This document shows positions 42,011 to 51,000 of a stretch of DNA of 64,000 nucleotides, piece after piece. The translations under genes were made by a program, and so were the position numbers. Position 1 is the stretch's first letter; every line of letters starts with the position of its first letter. This DNA comes from JAJFUE01 sp039683515 (GTDB lineage Bacteria; Sumerlaeota; Sumerlaeia; MVZB01): NCBI GenBank assembly GCA_039683515.1, contig JBDKRG010000009.1, positions 62,001-126,000 on the forward strand, in the 5' to 3' direction. Below the pieces are notes generated by a model. The model made no database searches. It saw only the letters and a program-made list of their open reading frames with translations, and was not told the DNA's origin.

Positions 42011-43492
42011 ATGGCCGAAATCACGGGCAAACCGCTGGCATACATCGTCGACGACGATCCGGACATCCGGCAGATCGTGCGCCTCGGACTGATGTTCGAG
42101 GGCTGGGAGTCGCGCGAGGCCGGCGACGGCCAGGCCGCGCTCGCCCTCATCCGCGAGCGCACGCCCGACCTGCTCATCATCGACCTCATGATGCCGGGAA
42201 TGAGCGGGATGGAGTTGATCCGCAGCGCGATCAGCCACGACGTTGGCGACCTCCCCGTCCTGATGATCAGCGCCGTGCGCGAGGGAGCGAGCCTGGTCGA
42301 CGACTTCCGCGCCCTTCCCCTGCCCCGCAAGGAATTCCTCCACAAGCCGTTCAACAACGACGACCTGCTCAACCTGGTCAAGCGGCTCGTGCCGGGCGAT
42401 TTCCGCGCCGTGGCCGCGCCCCCCGCCGCGCCGCCGGTCACGCCGATCCAGCCGCCGAAGACCGCGACGCCCACCAACCACATCCGGGGCTACAGGATGC
42501 TGGTCGTCGACGACGAGCCCGACATCTGCCTCGTCATGAAGACCAGTCTCGGCATCTACCACAACGTCCGCACGGCCGCCAACGGCATCGAGGGGCTCGA
42601 GGCGCTCGACGAGTTCGAGCCCGACTTCGTGCTGACCGACGTCAACATGCCGCTCATGAACGGCCTGGCCTTCGCCGAGTCGATCCGCCGCCACCCGCGC
42701 CTCGGCATGACGCCGATCTTCTTCTTCACCGGCGAGTCCGACGCCTCGCTGCCGCGCAAGTCCTACGACGTCGGCGGCAACCTGTTCCTGCGCAAGCCGA
42801 TCGACGTCGAGCAGCTCCTCAAGTTCATCGATCACTTTATTCAGGAAACCGGCCTCAAGCCCGGCGACCGCCCCGCGCCGAAGCCGCAACCCAAGCCGGC
42901 GCCGGCGGCTCCCTCGAAATCGGCCGCCCCCGCGGCCGCCGCGCCCCAGAAGCCCAACGTCGTGCGCGTCCTGGTCGTGAGCCAGAGCCCCGAGGACAAG
43001 CTCCTCATCGCCCCCGTGCTCTCCAGGCTGCCCGCCGTCGAGGCGCTGTGGACGGACGACCCCTACGTCGCCATCGGCAACCTGACCCGCTGGGACCCGG
43101 ACCTCGTCCTCTACAACGTGCGCCACCCGCGCATGGACGGGATCGAGTTCGGCCAGACGCTCACGCTCAAGCGCGTCGACCAGCGGCCGCTGATCTGCTT
43201 CATCGGCACGAGCTTCCTGCCGCTGGAAGTCGACTACAGCCGGCGCAACTTCGCCCACGAGCCGATTGCGGTAAAAGCTTCCGAGCGGCTGCAGGGGCGG
43301 CTTGCGGAACTGGTCGACGCCGCCCGCCCGCGCATCCGGCCCAAGCGCATGCGGGTTGCCGAGATCACCCACGAGGAAGCCGAACGCCTCCGCGCCATGC
43401 AGGATGAAAACGATCGCAAGCGGCGCGAGAAGGAAGCTCTGCGCGGCCGCTACGACCAACTCCAGAACTTCATCGATAGCCACTTCAAATGA
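42011..43492 (+). CDS. Three-receiver response regulator, third receiver degenerate
   Basis: A 493-residue cytoplasmic protein with three CheY-like receivers. REC1 (about 8-128): YIVDDDPD and phospho-acceptor D58 in LLIIDLMMPG. REC2 (about 160-280): LVVDDEPD and D210 in FVLTDVNMP. A Pro/Ala/Lys-rich linker (285-315) follows. REC3 (about 316-430): the acceptor position is N369 in LVLYNVRHPRMDG and the acidic pair is replaced, so it cannot be phosphorylated in the usual way. The C terminus is a charged coiled coil (EEAERLRAMQDENDRKRREK). There is no output DNA-binding domain or adjacent kinase. The stop overlaps the next start by 4 bases. Confidence 0.85.
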   Translation: MAEITGKPLAYIVDDDPDIRQIVRLGLMFEGWESREAGDGQAALALIRERTPDLLIIDLMMPGMSGMELIRSAISHDVGDLPVLMISAVREGASLVDDFRALPLPRKEFLHKPFNNDDLLNLVKRLVPGDFRAVAAPPAAPPVTPIQPPKTATPTNHIRGYRMLVVDDEPDICLVMKTSLGIYHNVRTAANGIEGLEALDEFEPDFVLTDVNMPLMNGLAFAESIRRHPRLGMTPIFFFTGESDASLPRKSYDVGGNLFLRKPIDVEQLLKFIDHFIQETGLKPGDRPAPKPQPKPAPAAPSKSAAPAAAAPQKPNVVRVLVVSQSPEDKLLIAPVLSRLPAVEALWTDDPYVAIGNLTRWDPDLVLYNVRHPRMDGIEFGQTLTLKRVDQRPLICFIGTSFLPLEVDYSRRNFAHEPIAVKASERLQGRLAELVDAARPRIRPKRMRVAEITHEEAERLRAMQDENDRKRREKEALRGRYDQLQNFIDSHFK

Positions 43493-45009
43493 ATTACCGT
43501 CCGTCTTTCAAGATTCCGAATGCACGCTTCGATCCCTGGGCGCTTGCCCTGCTTCACCTGGCCATCGCCGTCTCGGCGATGATGCGCGGGATGACGATGA
43601 AATCGCTCAAGATCGGCGGCAAATGGGAAGACCTCTGGCAGGTCATCCCGATCGGCGACCTGAGCTGGTCGAACGTGTGGCGCCTGCACGCGCAGCCGCC
43701 TGGATTTTCGCTGTGCGCCTGGTTGTGGATGAAGCTCGCCCCCACGGGCTGCTACCAGGAAGTGATCCAGTTGTCCCACATCGGCCTGGCGATGATCACG
43801 ATCGCGTTGATCTACTCGCTTGCCCGGGCGATGACCGGCAGCCGCCGGGCCGCCCTGGTCGCCGGGCTCATCGTCGCGCTCAACCCCGCGATGTTCTACT
43901 TCGAGGCCTACCTGCTCTACGAAATGATCGTCGTGACGCTGGTGACGGCGTCGGCGTGGCTCCTCGAGCGCTCGCTCCGGCTGCGGCAGGCGCGCTGGCT
44001 CGTCGGCATGATCGTTGTCCTCGACCTCCTCGTCCTGACGCGCAGCCTTTACCACATCGTGTTTCTTGTCGCGGCGCTGGCGTTGGCATGGCCGGCGTGG
44101 AAGCGGCTCGGCGCGGTTCGCTCCCTGGCGCTGTTCCTCGCGGCCCTGATGCTGCCGTTCGGGTGGTATGCGAAAAACTACGCCCAATACGGCTTTTTCG
44201 GCTCGTCGAGCTGGTTCGGGATGGGCCTCGTCCGGTGCGTCGTCAAGGGCTACACCTCGCAGGAACTGGTGAAACTCGCGGATTCCGGCGAGATCTCGCA
44301 AATCACCGCCCAGCGCTGGCCCTACGACCATCTGCCCGGCGATTACGTCCAGTTCGGCTTCGCGAAGACATCGGACATCCCGCTCCTCAACCATGAGAAC
44401 CTGCACAATATCAACATCCCCGACATTTCGCGCCAGTACGCGGCCGATTCGTTCAAGCTGATCAGGACCCACCCGGACCGTTACCTCATCAGCCTGTCCA
44501 AGGCCTACAAGGAAATCTGCAGGCCGGTCTCGCGCTTCCGGCATCTGATCGTCCACCAGGTCGATTACATCTGCTGGGAGATGATCTATTCGCAGATTTT
44601 CTACGGCCAGATGATCACGGACGCGTTCGTGACGTTCCGCGGCGAGAGCGCCGATATCGGGTCGTTGTATTTCTTCTACTTCCCGATCCTGATGATCTGG
44701 GCCACGGCGTGGACGGCGATGAGAGCGGTCAGGAACCGGCGCCGCGCGTCCGCCGGGCTGCCGGTCGAGCCGGCCGACGCCGCGGCGCCGTGGGTGATGG
44801 GTTACATCATCCTGCTCACGCTCTACGTGACGGCCGTCGGCACGCTGTTCGAGTTCGGCGAAAACGAGCGCTTCCGCTTCGGGATCGAGCAGCTCGATTA
44901 CTTAATGGTGATAATTCTGATCAGGAGCGCGTGGCTTCGGATGCGAGCCTCAGCCGCTCGACCGCCTCGCGCAGGTCAAGCTTCCGGTCGTAGATCGCCC
45001 GCCCAATGA
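43489..45009 (+). CDS. GT-C/ArnT-like membrane glycosyltransferase
   Basis: A 506-residue polytopic protein with about ten hydrophobic segments to residue 225, a large middle loop and two or three more near the C terminus. RLHAQPPGFSLCAWLWMKLA in the first loop matches the PPG-type loop of GT39-like polyprenyl-phosphate sugar transferases; LARAMTGSRRAALVAGLIVA follows. Substrates unknown. The start is in an ATGA overlap with the receiver protein. Its last 89 bases overlap the 3' end of convergent hisA, giving a basic Arg/Ala/Ser-rich tail (WLRMRASAARPPRAGQASGR). Confidence 0.7.
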   Translation: MNYRPSFKIPNARFDPWALALLHLAIAVSAMMRGMTMKSLKIGGKWEDLWQVIPIGDLSWSNVWRLHAQPPGFSLCAWLWMKLAPTGCYQEVIQLSHIGLAMITIALIYSLARAMTGSRRAALVAGLIVALNPAMFYFEAYLLYEMIVVTLVTASAWLLERSLRLRQARWLVGMIVVLDLLVLTRSLYHIVFLVAALALAWPAWKRLGAVRSLALFLAALMLPFGWYAKNYAQYGFFGSSSWFGMGLVRCVVKGYTSQELVKLADSGEISQITAQRWPYDHLPGDYVQFGFAKTSDIPLLNHENLHNINIPDISRQYAADSFKLIRTHPDRYLISLSKAYKEICRPVSRFRHLIVHQVDYICWEMIYSQIFYGQMITDAFVTFRGESADIGSLYFFYFPILMIWATAWTAMRAVRNRRRASAGLPVEPADAAAPWVMGYIILLTLYVTAVGTLFEFGENERFRFGIEQLDYLMVIILIRSAWLRMRASAARPPRAGQASGRRSPAQ

Positions 45010-45679
45010 TCGCGCCGATGATGTTCGGTTTCCCGAGACGCTGAAGCGCAAGCAGGTCGTCGATCCCGCTCACCCCGCCCGACGCAACGACATCCATGAT
45101 CGTCGAGTCGGCGAGCCGGGCCAGCGCGGCGGTGTTGGGCCCGGTCAGCATCCCGTCGGTCGAGATGTCGGTGTGGATGACCGTGCCGATGCCGATTTTT
45201 TCCAGTTCGCGCGCGAACTCGAGGACGGTCATCGAGCTCGTCTCGACCCAGCCCTCGATCGCAACGCGGCCGTCGCGCGCGTCGATGCCGACGATCAGGC
45301 GATCGCCGTGCTCGCCCGCCAGTTCCCCGAGCAGCTCGCGGTCCTGCAGCGCGCTCGTGCCGAGGATGGTGTAATTGATTCCCAGCCCCAATGCCCGCTC
45401 GACCGACTCGCGCGTGCGCAGGCCGCCGCCGAGCTCGATCTCCATGCCGGTCGCCTCGCGGATCGCGCGCACGACCTCGAGGTTCATCGGCTTGCCGCCG
45501 AATGCCCCGTCGAGATCGACGACATGCAGGCGCCTGGCGCCGGCCGCCTCGAAATCGCGCGCCACGGCGACCGGGTCGTTCGAGTAAACGGTCTTCTGCC
45601 CCGCCTCGCCGCGCTTGAGCCGGACGACCTGCCCGCCCATCAGGTCAATGGCGGGAATGGGAAGGAAGTTCACCATCAC
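44921..45679 (-). CDS. hisA: ProFAR isomerase of histidine biosynthesis
   Basis: A 252-residue TIM-barrel isomerase (HisA) that converts ProFAR to PRFAR. IPAIDLMGGQVVRL gives the N-terminal catalytic Asp; the second is in TDISTDGML. Phosphate-binding loops ELGGGLRTRESV and VASGGVSGIDDL are intact. ATG at 45679 (MMVNFLP) could also be the second Met. No other his gene is in the window. Its 3' end overlaps the convergent membrane transferase by 89 bases, and a hexanucleotide repeat lies about 20 bases upstream of its start. Confidence 0.95.
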   Translation of the reverse strand: MMVNFLPIPAIDLMGGQVVRLKRGEAGQKTVYSNDPVAVARDFEAAGARRLHVVDLDGAFGGKPMNLEVVRAIREATGMEIELGGGLRTRESVERALGLGINYTILGTSALQDRELLGELAGEHGDRLIVGIDARDGRVAIEGWVETSSMTVLEFARELEKIGIGTVIHTDISTDGMLTGPNTAALARLADSTIMDVVASGGVSGIDDLLALQRLGKPNIIGAIIGRAIYDRKLDLREAVERLRLASEATRS

Positions 45680-45700
45680 ATATCCATCCAGTACATTTTC

Positions 45701-45751
45701 GTGCTCGTGCTCGTGCTCGTAATCGTAATCGTAATCGTAATCGAAAATCGA
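45701..45751. repeat. Hexanucleotide tract, copy 2
   Basis: Three GTGCTC units, four GTAATC units, then GAAAATCGA. It lies just upstream of hisA, so in the hisA mRNA it would read as GATTAC and GAGCAC repeats within the 5' leader if transcription begins beyond it. Confidence 0.85.
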
Positions 45752-45825
45752 ATCTCGATTATCTCTGTTGAAATGGTCACCCGGTCTGCTGTCCCGGATA
45801 TTCCTTCGATCTTCCTTGGTAAAAT

Positions 45826-45886
45826 GCCCGCTTCAGCGGGCCGAATGGGTTGCCACCGGCTTAAGCCGGTGATCACTGGCCTTTTT
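45826..45886. repeat. Double-hairpin repeat, copy 1
   Basis: GCCCGCTTCAGCGGGC hairpin, linker CGAATGGGTTG, then CCACCGGCTTAAGCCGGTG hairpin and a T run. A near-identical copy is at 53466-53530. The T run makes it terminator-like when read rightward, though no rightward gene ends just before it. Confidence 0.8.
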
Positions 45887-45951
45887 ATGATCTTTTAGCC
45901 GGCTTCTCGCCACGCGGCTTGAGCCGGCATGCTGATGCACGAATGAATAAC

Positions 45952-46581
45952 CTAGTCCACCAGCAGCACCAGGCAGCGCTCGGGCTCCTCGCCGCGGCTG
46001 AACGTGCGGACCCCCTCGTGGTCGCGCAGGTAGTAGTGCAGGTATTTGCGCTCGAGCGCCGGCATCGGGTCCAGCTCGATCTCGTTGCCGGTCTTGCGCG
46101 CCCGGGCGACGGCGCGCTCGGCGAGCTTTTCCAGCTTCTCGAACTCGCGCTGGCGGTAGTTCTCGATGTCGACGATGACCATCGGCGCGTCGCGGTTGGA
46201 CTTGAGCACCAGCCGGTTGATCAGGTACTGCAGGGCGTCCAGGTTCGCGCCGTCGCGGCCGATCAGCAGCGCCGCCGCCGACTCCGAGAACACGCGCACG
46301 AAGATCATGTCGCCGTGGAAGTCGGTCTTGATCTCCGCGTCGATCCCGATGATCTCGAGCATGCGGCGCAGGTGCTCGACGGATTTTTCGGCCAGGTATT
46401 CCGGGCGGATCCGCACGTGCATCTGGATCTGCGGGCGCGCGCCCGGCAGCAGGTCCTCGTCGCTCTCGCGCTGTACCTCCCAGCTGACCGCCTCGCGCGG
46501 CAGCCTGAGCCGCCCGAGCACTTCCTCGAGCATCTGCTCCTCATCGGTCCCAGCTATGACAATTTCGCCCGGCATGCGCAT
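45952..46581 (-). CDS. jag: Jag-like KH/R3H RNA-binding protein
   Basis: A 209-residue protein (KhpB/Jag/SpoIIIJ-associated family). KH domain about 80-145 with the loop IGRDGANLDALQYL (107-120); R3H-like domain about 150-209 with ALERKYLHYYLRDHEGVRTF. The start at 46581 follows AGGAG; open frame continues upstream inside yidC but is not coding. It is the last gene of the rpmH-rnpA-yidD-yidC-jag cluster, 47 bases after yidC. It binds RNA, probably with KhpA, and is linked to cell envelope growth in Gram-positives. Confidence 0.9.
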   Translation of the reverse strand: MRMPGEIVIAGTDEEQMLEEVLGRLRLPREAVSWEVQRESDEDLLPGARPQIQMHVRIRPEYLAEKSVEHLRRMLEIIGIDAEIKTDFHGDMIFVRVFSESAAALLIGRDGANLDALQYLINRLVLKSNRDAPMVIVDIENYRQREFEKLEKLAERAVARARKTGNEIELDPMPALERKYLHYYLRDHEGVRTFSRGEEPERCLVLLVD

Positions 46582-46628
46582 ATTTCTCCTGTATGGTTGG
46601 CCGGGTCTCTGACCCGGCTCTGGTCGTC

Positions 46629-48482
46629 TTAGCCCTTTGCCCCGGCCGCGGCCGGCGGCAATTTCTTCTTCGGACCGTGGATGTGCTTGTTCACCCACAA
46701 CTGCTGCAACACCTGCCAGATGTTGGAAACGAGCCAATACAGCATCAGGCCCGACGGGAAGCCATAGGTCAGCACCAGGATGAAGAGCGGCATGAACCAG
46801 ACCATCATCTTCTGCATCTCGGCCTGCTGCGGGTCGGTCGGCACGGTCGTCTGCGTGTACTTGCTCGCGAGCATCTGCGTGCCGGCGGTGATGATCGGCA
46901 GCAGGTTCAGGGCGCTCCAGTTCAGCCACGGGATCGTGAACCCGAACATCAGGATCTGGTCGGGCTGGGTCAGGTCGCTGAACCACAGGAACGGCTCGCC
47001 GCGCAGGTCGATGTCCTGCGACAGCAGCTTGTAGAGGGCCACGAAGATCGGGATCTGGATAAACATCCAGATGCAGCCCTTGAACATCCCGAGCGGGTTC
47101 ATGTTGTGCTCTTTGTAGAGCTTGAAGATCTCCTGCTGCTTGCGCTGCGGGTCGTTCTTGTATTTCTCGTTGATCTTGTCCATGTAGGGCTTGAGTTTTT
47201 TCTGCTGCTCCATCATGAGCGCCTGTTCCTTCATCCCCTTCTGGACGAGCGGGAACGCCAGGACGCGCACGAAGATGGTCAGCAGGATGATCGACCAGCC
47301 GTAGCTGCGCGTCAGCACGAAGAACTTGTCGAGCATCCACATCAGGAACAGGATGATCGGCCGGAACCAGCCCCACGAGTCGTGGAACAGGACGCGCCGC
47401 AGGTCGAGCGTGCGGCCCAGGTCCTTGTCGGCCTGCGTGAGGACCTTGGCCTGCTTCGGGCCGAAGTAGAACTGATACGTGAACGAGCGGGTCTGGCCCG
47501 GGCCGATCTCGAACGGCTCGCTGTACAGCTCGACGTTCGGGAACAGCGACAGCTTCTTTTCGCTCGTCACCGTCGGGATCAGGTCCCGGTTGAGCATCGC
47601 CTGCGCGCCGAAGAACGGGGCGCCGTCGGGCGGGATCAGCACGCCGATGAAATACAGGCTCTGCAGGCCGCCCCACGTCAGCCGGTTGTCGTAGGTCTGC
47701 CCCGCGCCCGCCTTGCTCAGGCGCTCGTAGAAGAACTGGTTGCCGCTCTTGAGCACGACGTCGACGACCGCCCACGACATCACGCCGCCCTTGACCGAGT
47801 CCGGCGTGCCGAGCCCCGGCCCGAGCACGACGCCCAGGCCTCCGAGCCCGCTGTCGAACGCCAGCGTCGACGACGTCGTGTTGGTGATGTCGACGATGAA
47901 CTGGCCGGTGAAGCGCTTGTCGCTGAACAGCCAGCTCTTGGCGACCTTCAGGCCCGATGCCGTCCGGTTGCTTTCGAACCGCGGCCCGGTCATCCCGTCC
48001 TTCCGGGTCACGGTGTTGGCGTAAATTTCCTGGTTGACCTCGTTGTGGAAGCCGGCGTTGCGCTCGCGCAGCACGAGCTGGAACGGCATCGTGCCGCCCG
48101 CGATCTCCTGCAGGTGCGGGTCAATCAGCGCTTCCCTCGGCTTGCCGCCGGTGGTCGTCCCGTCCTCGACGACGAATCGCGGGTCGACGATATCCCAGCG
48201 CACCGGGACGGCCCCGCGCGGCGAGAACTCGATCTCAAACACCTGGTTGCTGAACTTGATGGTCTCGACCGGCGGCAGCGGCGCCGAGGGCCGGGGCGCG
48301 GGGGTCGAGATCGGCTCGGCCTGGCGGATCTGGGCCGGCTCGGGCGTGGCCGCCGTCAGCGTGCCGGTCGTTTGGGTGGTCTGTCCCTTGGGCTTGGACG
48401 GGCTCGTCTTTTGCCGGTAGATCGTGGCCAGCTGAAGGATCAGGAAACTCAGCAGGACAAAGATGATGAGGCGTTTTTCCAT
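46629..48482 (-). CDS. yidC: Membrane protein insertase YidC
   Basis: A 617-residue YidC of the Gram-negative type: an N-terminal membrane segment (LIIFVLLSFLILQLATIY), a Pro/Thr-rich stretch, a large periplasmic domain (about 75-370), then the five-segment insertase core with ILLTIFVRVLAFPLVQKGMK, which carries the conserved Arg in the hydrophilic groove. It inserts inner-membrane proteins with or without Sec. The start codon lies 2 bases after the yidD stop. Confidence 0.95.
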   Translation of the reverse strand: MEKRLIIFVLLSFLILQLATIYRQKTSPSKPKGQTTQTTGTLTAATPEPAQIRQAEPISTPAPRPSAPLPPVETIKFSNQVFEIEFSPRGAVPVRWDIVDPRFVVEDGTTTGGKPREALIDPHLQEIAGGTMPFQLVLRERNAGFHNEVNQEIYANTVTRKDGMTGPRFESNRTASGLKVAKSWLFSDKRFTGQFIVDITNTTSSTLAFDSGLGGLGVVLGPGLGTPDSVKGGVMSWAVVDVVLKSGNQFFYERLSKAGAGQTYDNRLTWGGLQSLYFIGVLIPPDGAPFFGAQAMLNRDLIPTVTSEKKLSLFPNVELYSEPFEIGPGQTRSFTYQFYFGPKQAKVLTQADKDLGRTLDLRRVLFHDSWGWFRPIILFLMWMLDKFFVLTRSYGWSIILLTIFVRVLAFPLVQKGMKEQALMMEQQKKLKPYMDKINEKYKNDPQRKQQEIFKLYKEHNMNPLGMFKGCIWMFIQIPIFVALYKLLSQDIDLRGEPFLWFSDLTQPDQILMFGFTIPWLNWSALNLLPIITAGTQMLASKYTQTTVPTDPQQAEMQKMMVWFMPLFILVLTYGFPSGLMLYWLVSNIWQVLQQLWVNKHIHGPKKKLPPAAAGAKG

Positions 48483-48484
48483 GG

Positions 48485-48751
48485 TCAGCGCGGGCCGGCC
48501 TTTTCGTTGGGGTTGGGCTCACCGCCGTGCGATGAGTCGAGCGGCAACGGGTCGTAACCGCCCGGGTGAAACGGATGACAGTGCGAAAGCCGGCGCAGAA
48601 TCAACGGCAGGGCCTGCCGCAATGGATAGTGGTCCAAGGCCTGCATGGCGTAAACCGAACATGACGGATAAAAACGGCATGACGGCGGCAGCATCGGCGA
48701 GATCCATCGGTGCCACACGATCAGCGGAGCTTTGAGGATCCGGTCGATCAT
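48485..48751 (-). CDS. yidD: Membrane protein insertion efficiency factor YidD
   Basis: An 88-residue YidD (UPF0161). The core matches closely: WHRWISPMLPPSCRFYPSCS, followed by VYAMQALDHYPLRQALPLIL and CHPFHPGGYDPLP. It is a peripheral membrane protein that helps YidC-dependent insertion. The ATG overlaps the rnpA stop in ATGA. Longer upstream in-frame sequence lies within rnpA and is rejected. Confidence 0.94.
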   Translation of the reverse strand: MIDRILKAPLIVWHRWISPMLPPSCRFYPSCSVYAMQALDHYPLRQALPLILRRLSHCHPFHPGGYDPLPLDSSHGGEPNPNEKAGPR

Positions 48752-49173
48752 GGTTTCGGCTCCGTCGGGGGTTCGACCGTTTCGCTGACGGCGAAGCCCA
48801 GCCGGCCCATCGTGCGCGCGAGATCGCGCTCGAAATGCGCGAACCCGGCCCGGCCGGCCGCCGACTTCAGATTGACCACGAAATCCCATCCGGGGGGAAT
48901 CTGGCCGCGGCGCCGGCGGAAGAACTCGCGCGCGCGCCGCCGCATCCGGTTGCGCGCCACGGAGTTGCCGGCCCGCTTGGTGGCCGTCATCCCCACCCGC
49001 CACGGGCCGGGGTCGTCACGCCTCAGGCAGAAAATTACCGCGTAACGCCCCTCGGCGCGCTGGCCCGACTCGTATACCCGCAGGAACAGCGGCCGGCGGA
49101 GCAGGCGGTTTTCCTGCGGGAAGCGCTGGTCCGTCGGCGCGGGCGCGGGGCCGGCGGGATCGGGTTCAATCAA
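48748..49173 (-). CDS. rnpA: Ribonuclease P protein component, TTG start
   Basis: A 141-residue RnpA, the protein subunit that helps RNase P process tRNA 5' ends. Signature KRAGNSVARNRMRRRAREFF is present. The only sensible start is a TTG at 49173, which overlaps the rpmH stop (TTGA); no independent ribosome-binding site is seen, so translation is probably coupled to rpmH. The N-terminal extension (IEPDPAGPAPAPTDQ) and C-terminal EPPTEPKP tail are slightly longer than usual. Confidence 0.92.
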   Translation of the reverse strand: MIEPDPAGPAPAPTDQRFPQENRLLRRPLFLRVYESGQRAEGRYAVIFCLRRDDPGPWRVGMTATKRAGNSVARNRMRRRAREFFRRRRGQIPPGWDFVVNLKSAAGRAGFAHFERDLARTMGRLGFAVSETVEPPTEPKP

Positions 49174-49310
49174 ACGGACACCGTCAGGCGCTTGCGCCCC
49201 TTGGCGCGGCGCCGGGCCAGAACGATCCGGCCGTTCTTGGTGGCCATCCGGGCGCGGAAGCCGTGCGTGTTGATCCGCTTGCGATTACGGGGCTGGTACG
49301 TCCTCTTCAT
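49170..49310 (-). CDS. rpmH: Ribosomal protein bL34
   Basis: A 46-residue bL34 from ATG 49310: MKRTYQPRNRKRINTHGFRA, then RMATKNGRIVLARRRAKGRK and RLTVSV. Length and basic composition are normal. Its TGA overlaps the TTG of rnpA. It is the first gene of the rpmH-jag cluster; dnaA, often adjacent, is not in the upstream 360 bases. Confidence 0.97.
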   Translation of the reverse strand: MKRTYQPRNRKRINTHGFRARMATKNGRIVLARRRAKGRKRLTVSV

Positions 49311-49672
49311 CGTGATTCATGTCCCTATCGGTATGATTGGCTGGGTTGGCCAGCCAGCGCTAAGCCATGGCAAAACGCCGCCCGGCAGCCGGGTCGCCGC
49401 AATCCAAACATCTCTTTTACCCACAGCCATGTGCTAGTGTCAAGCCCGACTTGCCGCCATTCGTGCTCGTGCTCGTTCTCGTAATCGCATTCGTAATCGA
49501 AAATCGATCCCGTTTTTTGCAATTTCTTCGTGCGCCCGCCGAGGTTTCCGATCCCTTGACCATCCCACCTTTCATCTCACCGGACCGCCCGGGTGACATC
49601 CGTCTTTTCTTTCTTCAAATGAGGATGCTATAGTGCAACAAGAAACGATTTTTGGGGCCGGAGACGATATTC
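49311..49672. other. Divergent spacer between rpmH and glgC with hexanucleotide copy 3
   Basis: No gene is seen. It should hold the rpmH-cluster and glgC promoters. A degenerate hexanucleotide tract lies at 49463-49507 (GTGCTC, GTGCTC, GTTCTC, GTAATC, GCATTC, GTAATC, GAAAATCGA). I looked for DnaA boxes of the TTATCCACA type because rpmH often lies near oriC and found none. Confidence 0.55.
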
Positions 49673-50974
49673 GTGAACAAGGTTCTAACCATTATCATGG
49701 CCGGCGGCGAAGGGACGCGCCTGTCGGTCCTCGCCAACCGCCGCGCCAAACCCGCCGTCCCGTTCGGCGGCATCTACCGGATCATCGATTTCACCCTCAG
49801 CAACGTCATGCACTCGGGGGCGCGCTGGGTCGGTGTCGTCACGCAGTACCGGCCGTATTCGCTGGCCGACCACCTCGGCCTCGGCGAGGCCTGGGGCTTC
49901 TCGCGCATGGGCCGCAAGCTGCGCGTCCTCGCCCCCCACACCGGCGAGAAGGACTCGGCCTTCTACAGCAACACGGCCGACGCCGTCTACCGCAACGTCG
50001 AGTTCATCAAGCGCTTCCCCGAATGCACCGAGGTCCTCATCCTGTCGGGCGACCACATCTACCAGATGGATTACCGCCCGATGCTCGAATGGCACCGTAG
50101 AAACAACGCCCGCCTGACGATCGCCACCCAGGAGGTGCCGTGGGAAGACACCCCGCGCTTCGGCCTCATGGTCTGCGACGCCAACGACCGCGTCGTCAAG
50201 TTCCAGGAAAAACCCAAGAAAAACCCGCTCTCCAACAAGGCCTCGCTCGGCATCTACATCTTCGACCTGCCGAGCCTCATCGAGGCCCTGCAGGAAGACC
50301 AGGCCGACCCCGACTCCCAGCACGACTTCGGCGGCGACATCATCCCGCGCCTGATCGACCGCGGCGAGCCCGTCTACAATTACTCCTTCAACGGCTACTG
50401 GCGCGACGTCGGCACCATCCCGGCCTACATGGAAACCTCCATGGAGGCGCTCGACCCGGCCTCGCCGCTCAACATCGAGCGCTGGGGCGTTCGCACCAAC
50501 CTCGAGCAGATCCCCCTGGCCAAGCAGCACCCCAGCCGCATCGCCTCCGGCGGCTCGGTTCGCCGCTGCCTCGTCAGCAAGGGCGTCACCATCGAGGGCG
50601 ACGTGCGCGACTCGATCCTGTCGCCCGGCGTCCGCATCGGCCGCGGCGCCCGCGTCCGCCGCGCCATCCTCCTCCACGACGTCGAAATCGAGGACGGCGC
50701 CGTCGTCGAGGACGCGATCATCGACAAGCACTGCCGCATCGGGCGCGGCTCCTACATCGGCGACCCCGAGCTCGGCGATCGCCCCAACGACATCCGCCCC
50801 GACCTGCTCAGCAACGGCACCGTCGTGATCGGCAAGGGCGCCGACATCGAGGCCAACACCCGCATCGGCCGCAATAGCCTGATCTTCCCCTACGTCGAGA
50901 CGATCAGCGTCGGCAAGCTCATCGCCCCCGGCACGACCTGCTTCGGCGACATGGCCGCCCACGTCGGAAAGTAA
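49673..50974 (+). CDS. glgC: Glucose-1-phosphate adenylyltransferase
   Basis: A 433-residue ADP-glucose pyrophosphorylase, first step of glycogen synthesis. The nucleotide-binding start VLTIIMAGGEGTRLSVLANR is intact, with KPAVPFGGIYRIIDF, the G1P-region FQEKPKKNP and YWRDVGTIPAYMET. The C-terminal third is a left-handed beta-helix. The start is GTG 49673, 9 bases after GGAG. No other glycogen gene is in the window. Confidence 0.95.
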   Translation: MNKVLTIIMAGGEGTRLSVLANRRAKPAVPFGGIYRIIDFTLSNVMHSGARWVGVVTQYRPYSLADHLGLGEAWGFSRMGRKLRVLAPHTGEKDSAFYSNTADAVYRNVEFIKRFPECTEVLILSGDHIYQMDYRPMLEWHRRNNARLTIATQEVPWEDTPRFGLMVCDANDRVVKFQEKPKKNPLSNKASLGIYIFDLPSLIEALQEDQADPDSQHDFGGDIIPRLIDRGEPVYNYSFNGYWRDVGTIPAYMETSMEALDPASPLNIERWGVRTNLEQIPLAKQHPSRIASGGSVRRCLVSKGVTIEGDVRDSILSPGVRIGRGARVRRAILLHDVEIEDGAVVEDAIIDKHCRIGRGSYIGDPELGDRPNDIRPDLLSNGTVVIGKGADIEANTRIGRNSLIFPYVETISVGKLIAPGTTCFGDMAAHVGK

Positions 50975-51000
50975 CGCTATTCATAACCGTTCTCCCGTTC

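Noticed and set aside
45826..45886. Double hairpin as a riboswitch or small RNA
   Set aside because: It has no expression platform for a nearby gene, occurs again at 53466 and is better explained as an interspersed repeat with terminator-like ends.
45952..47775. 607-codon frame extending jag upstream through yidC
   Set aside because: The part inside yidC is an off-frame translation; AGGAG and conserved sequence place the jag start at 46581.
49311..49672. Replication origin upstream of rpmH
   Set aside because: No dnaA gene, no cluster of DnaA boxes and no AT-rich unwinding region is evident in the 360-base spacer.
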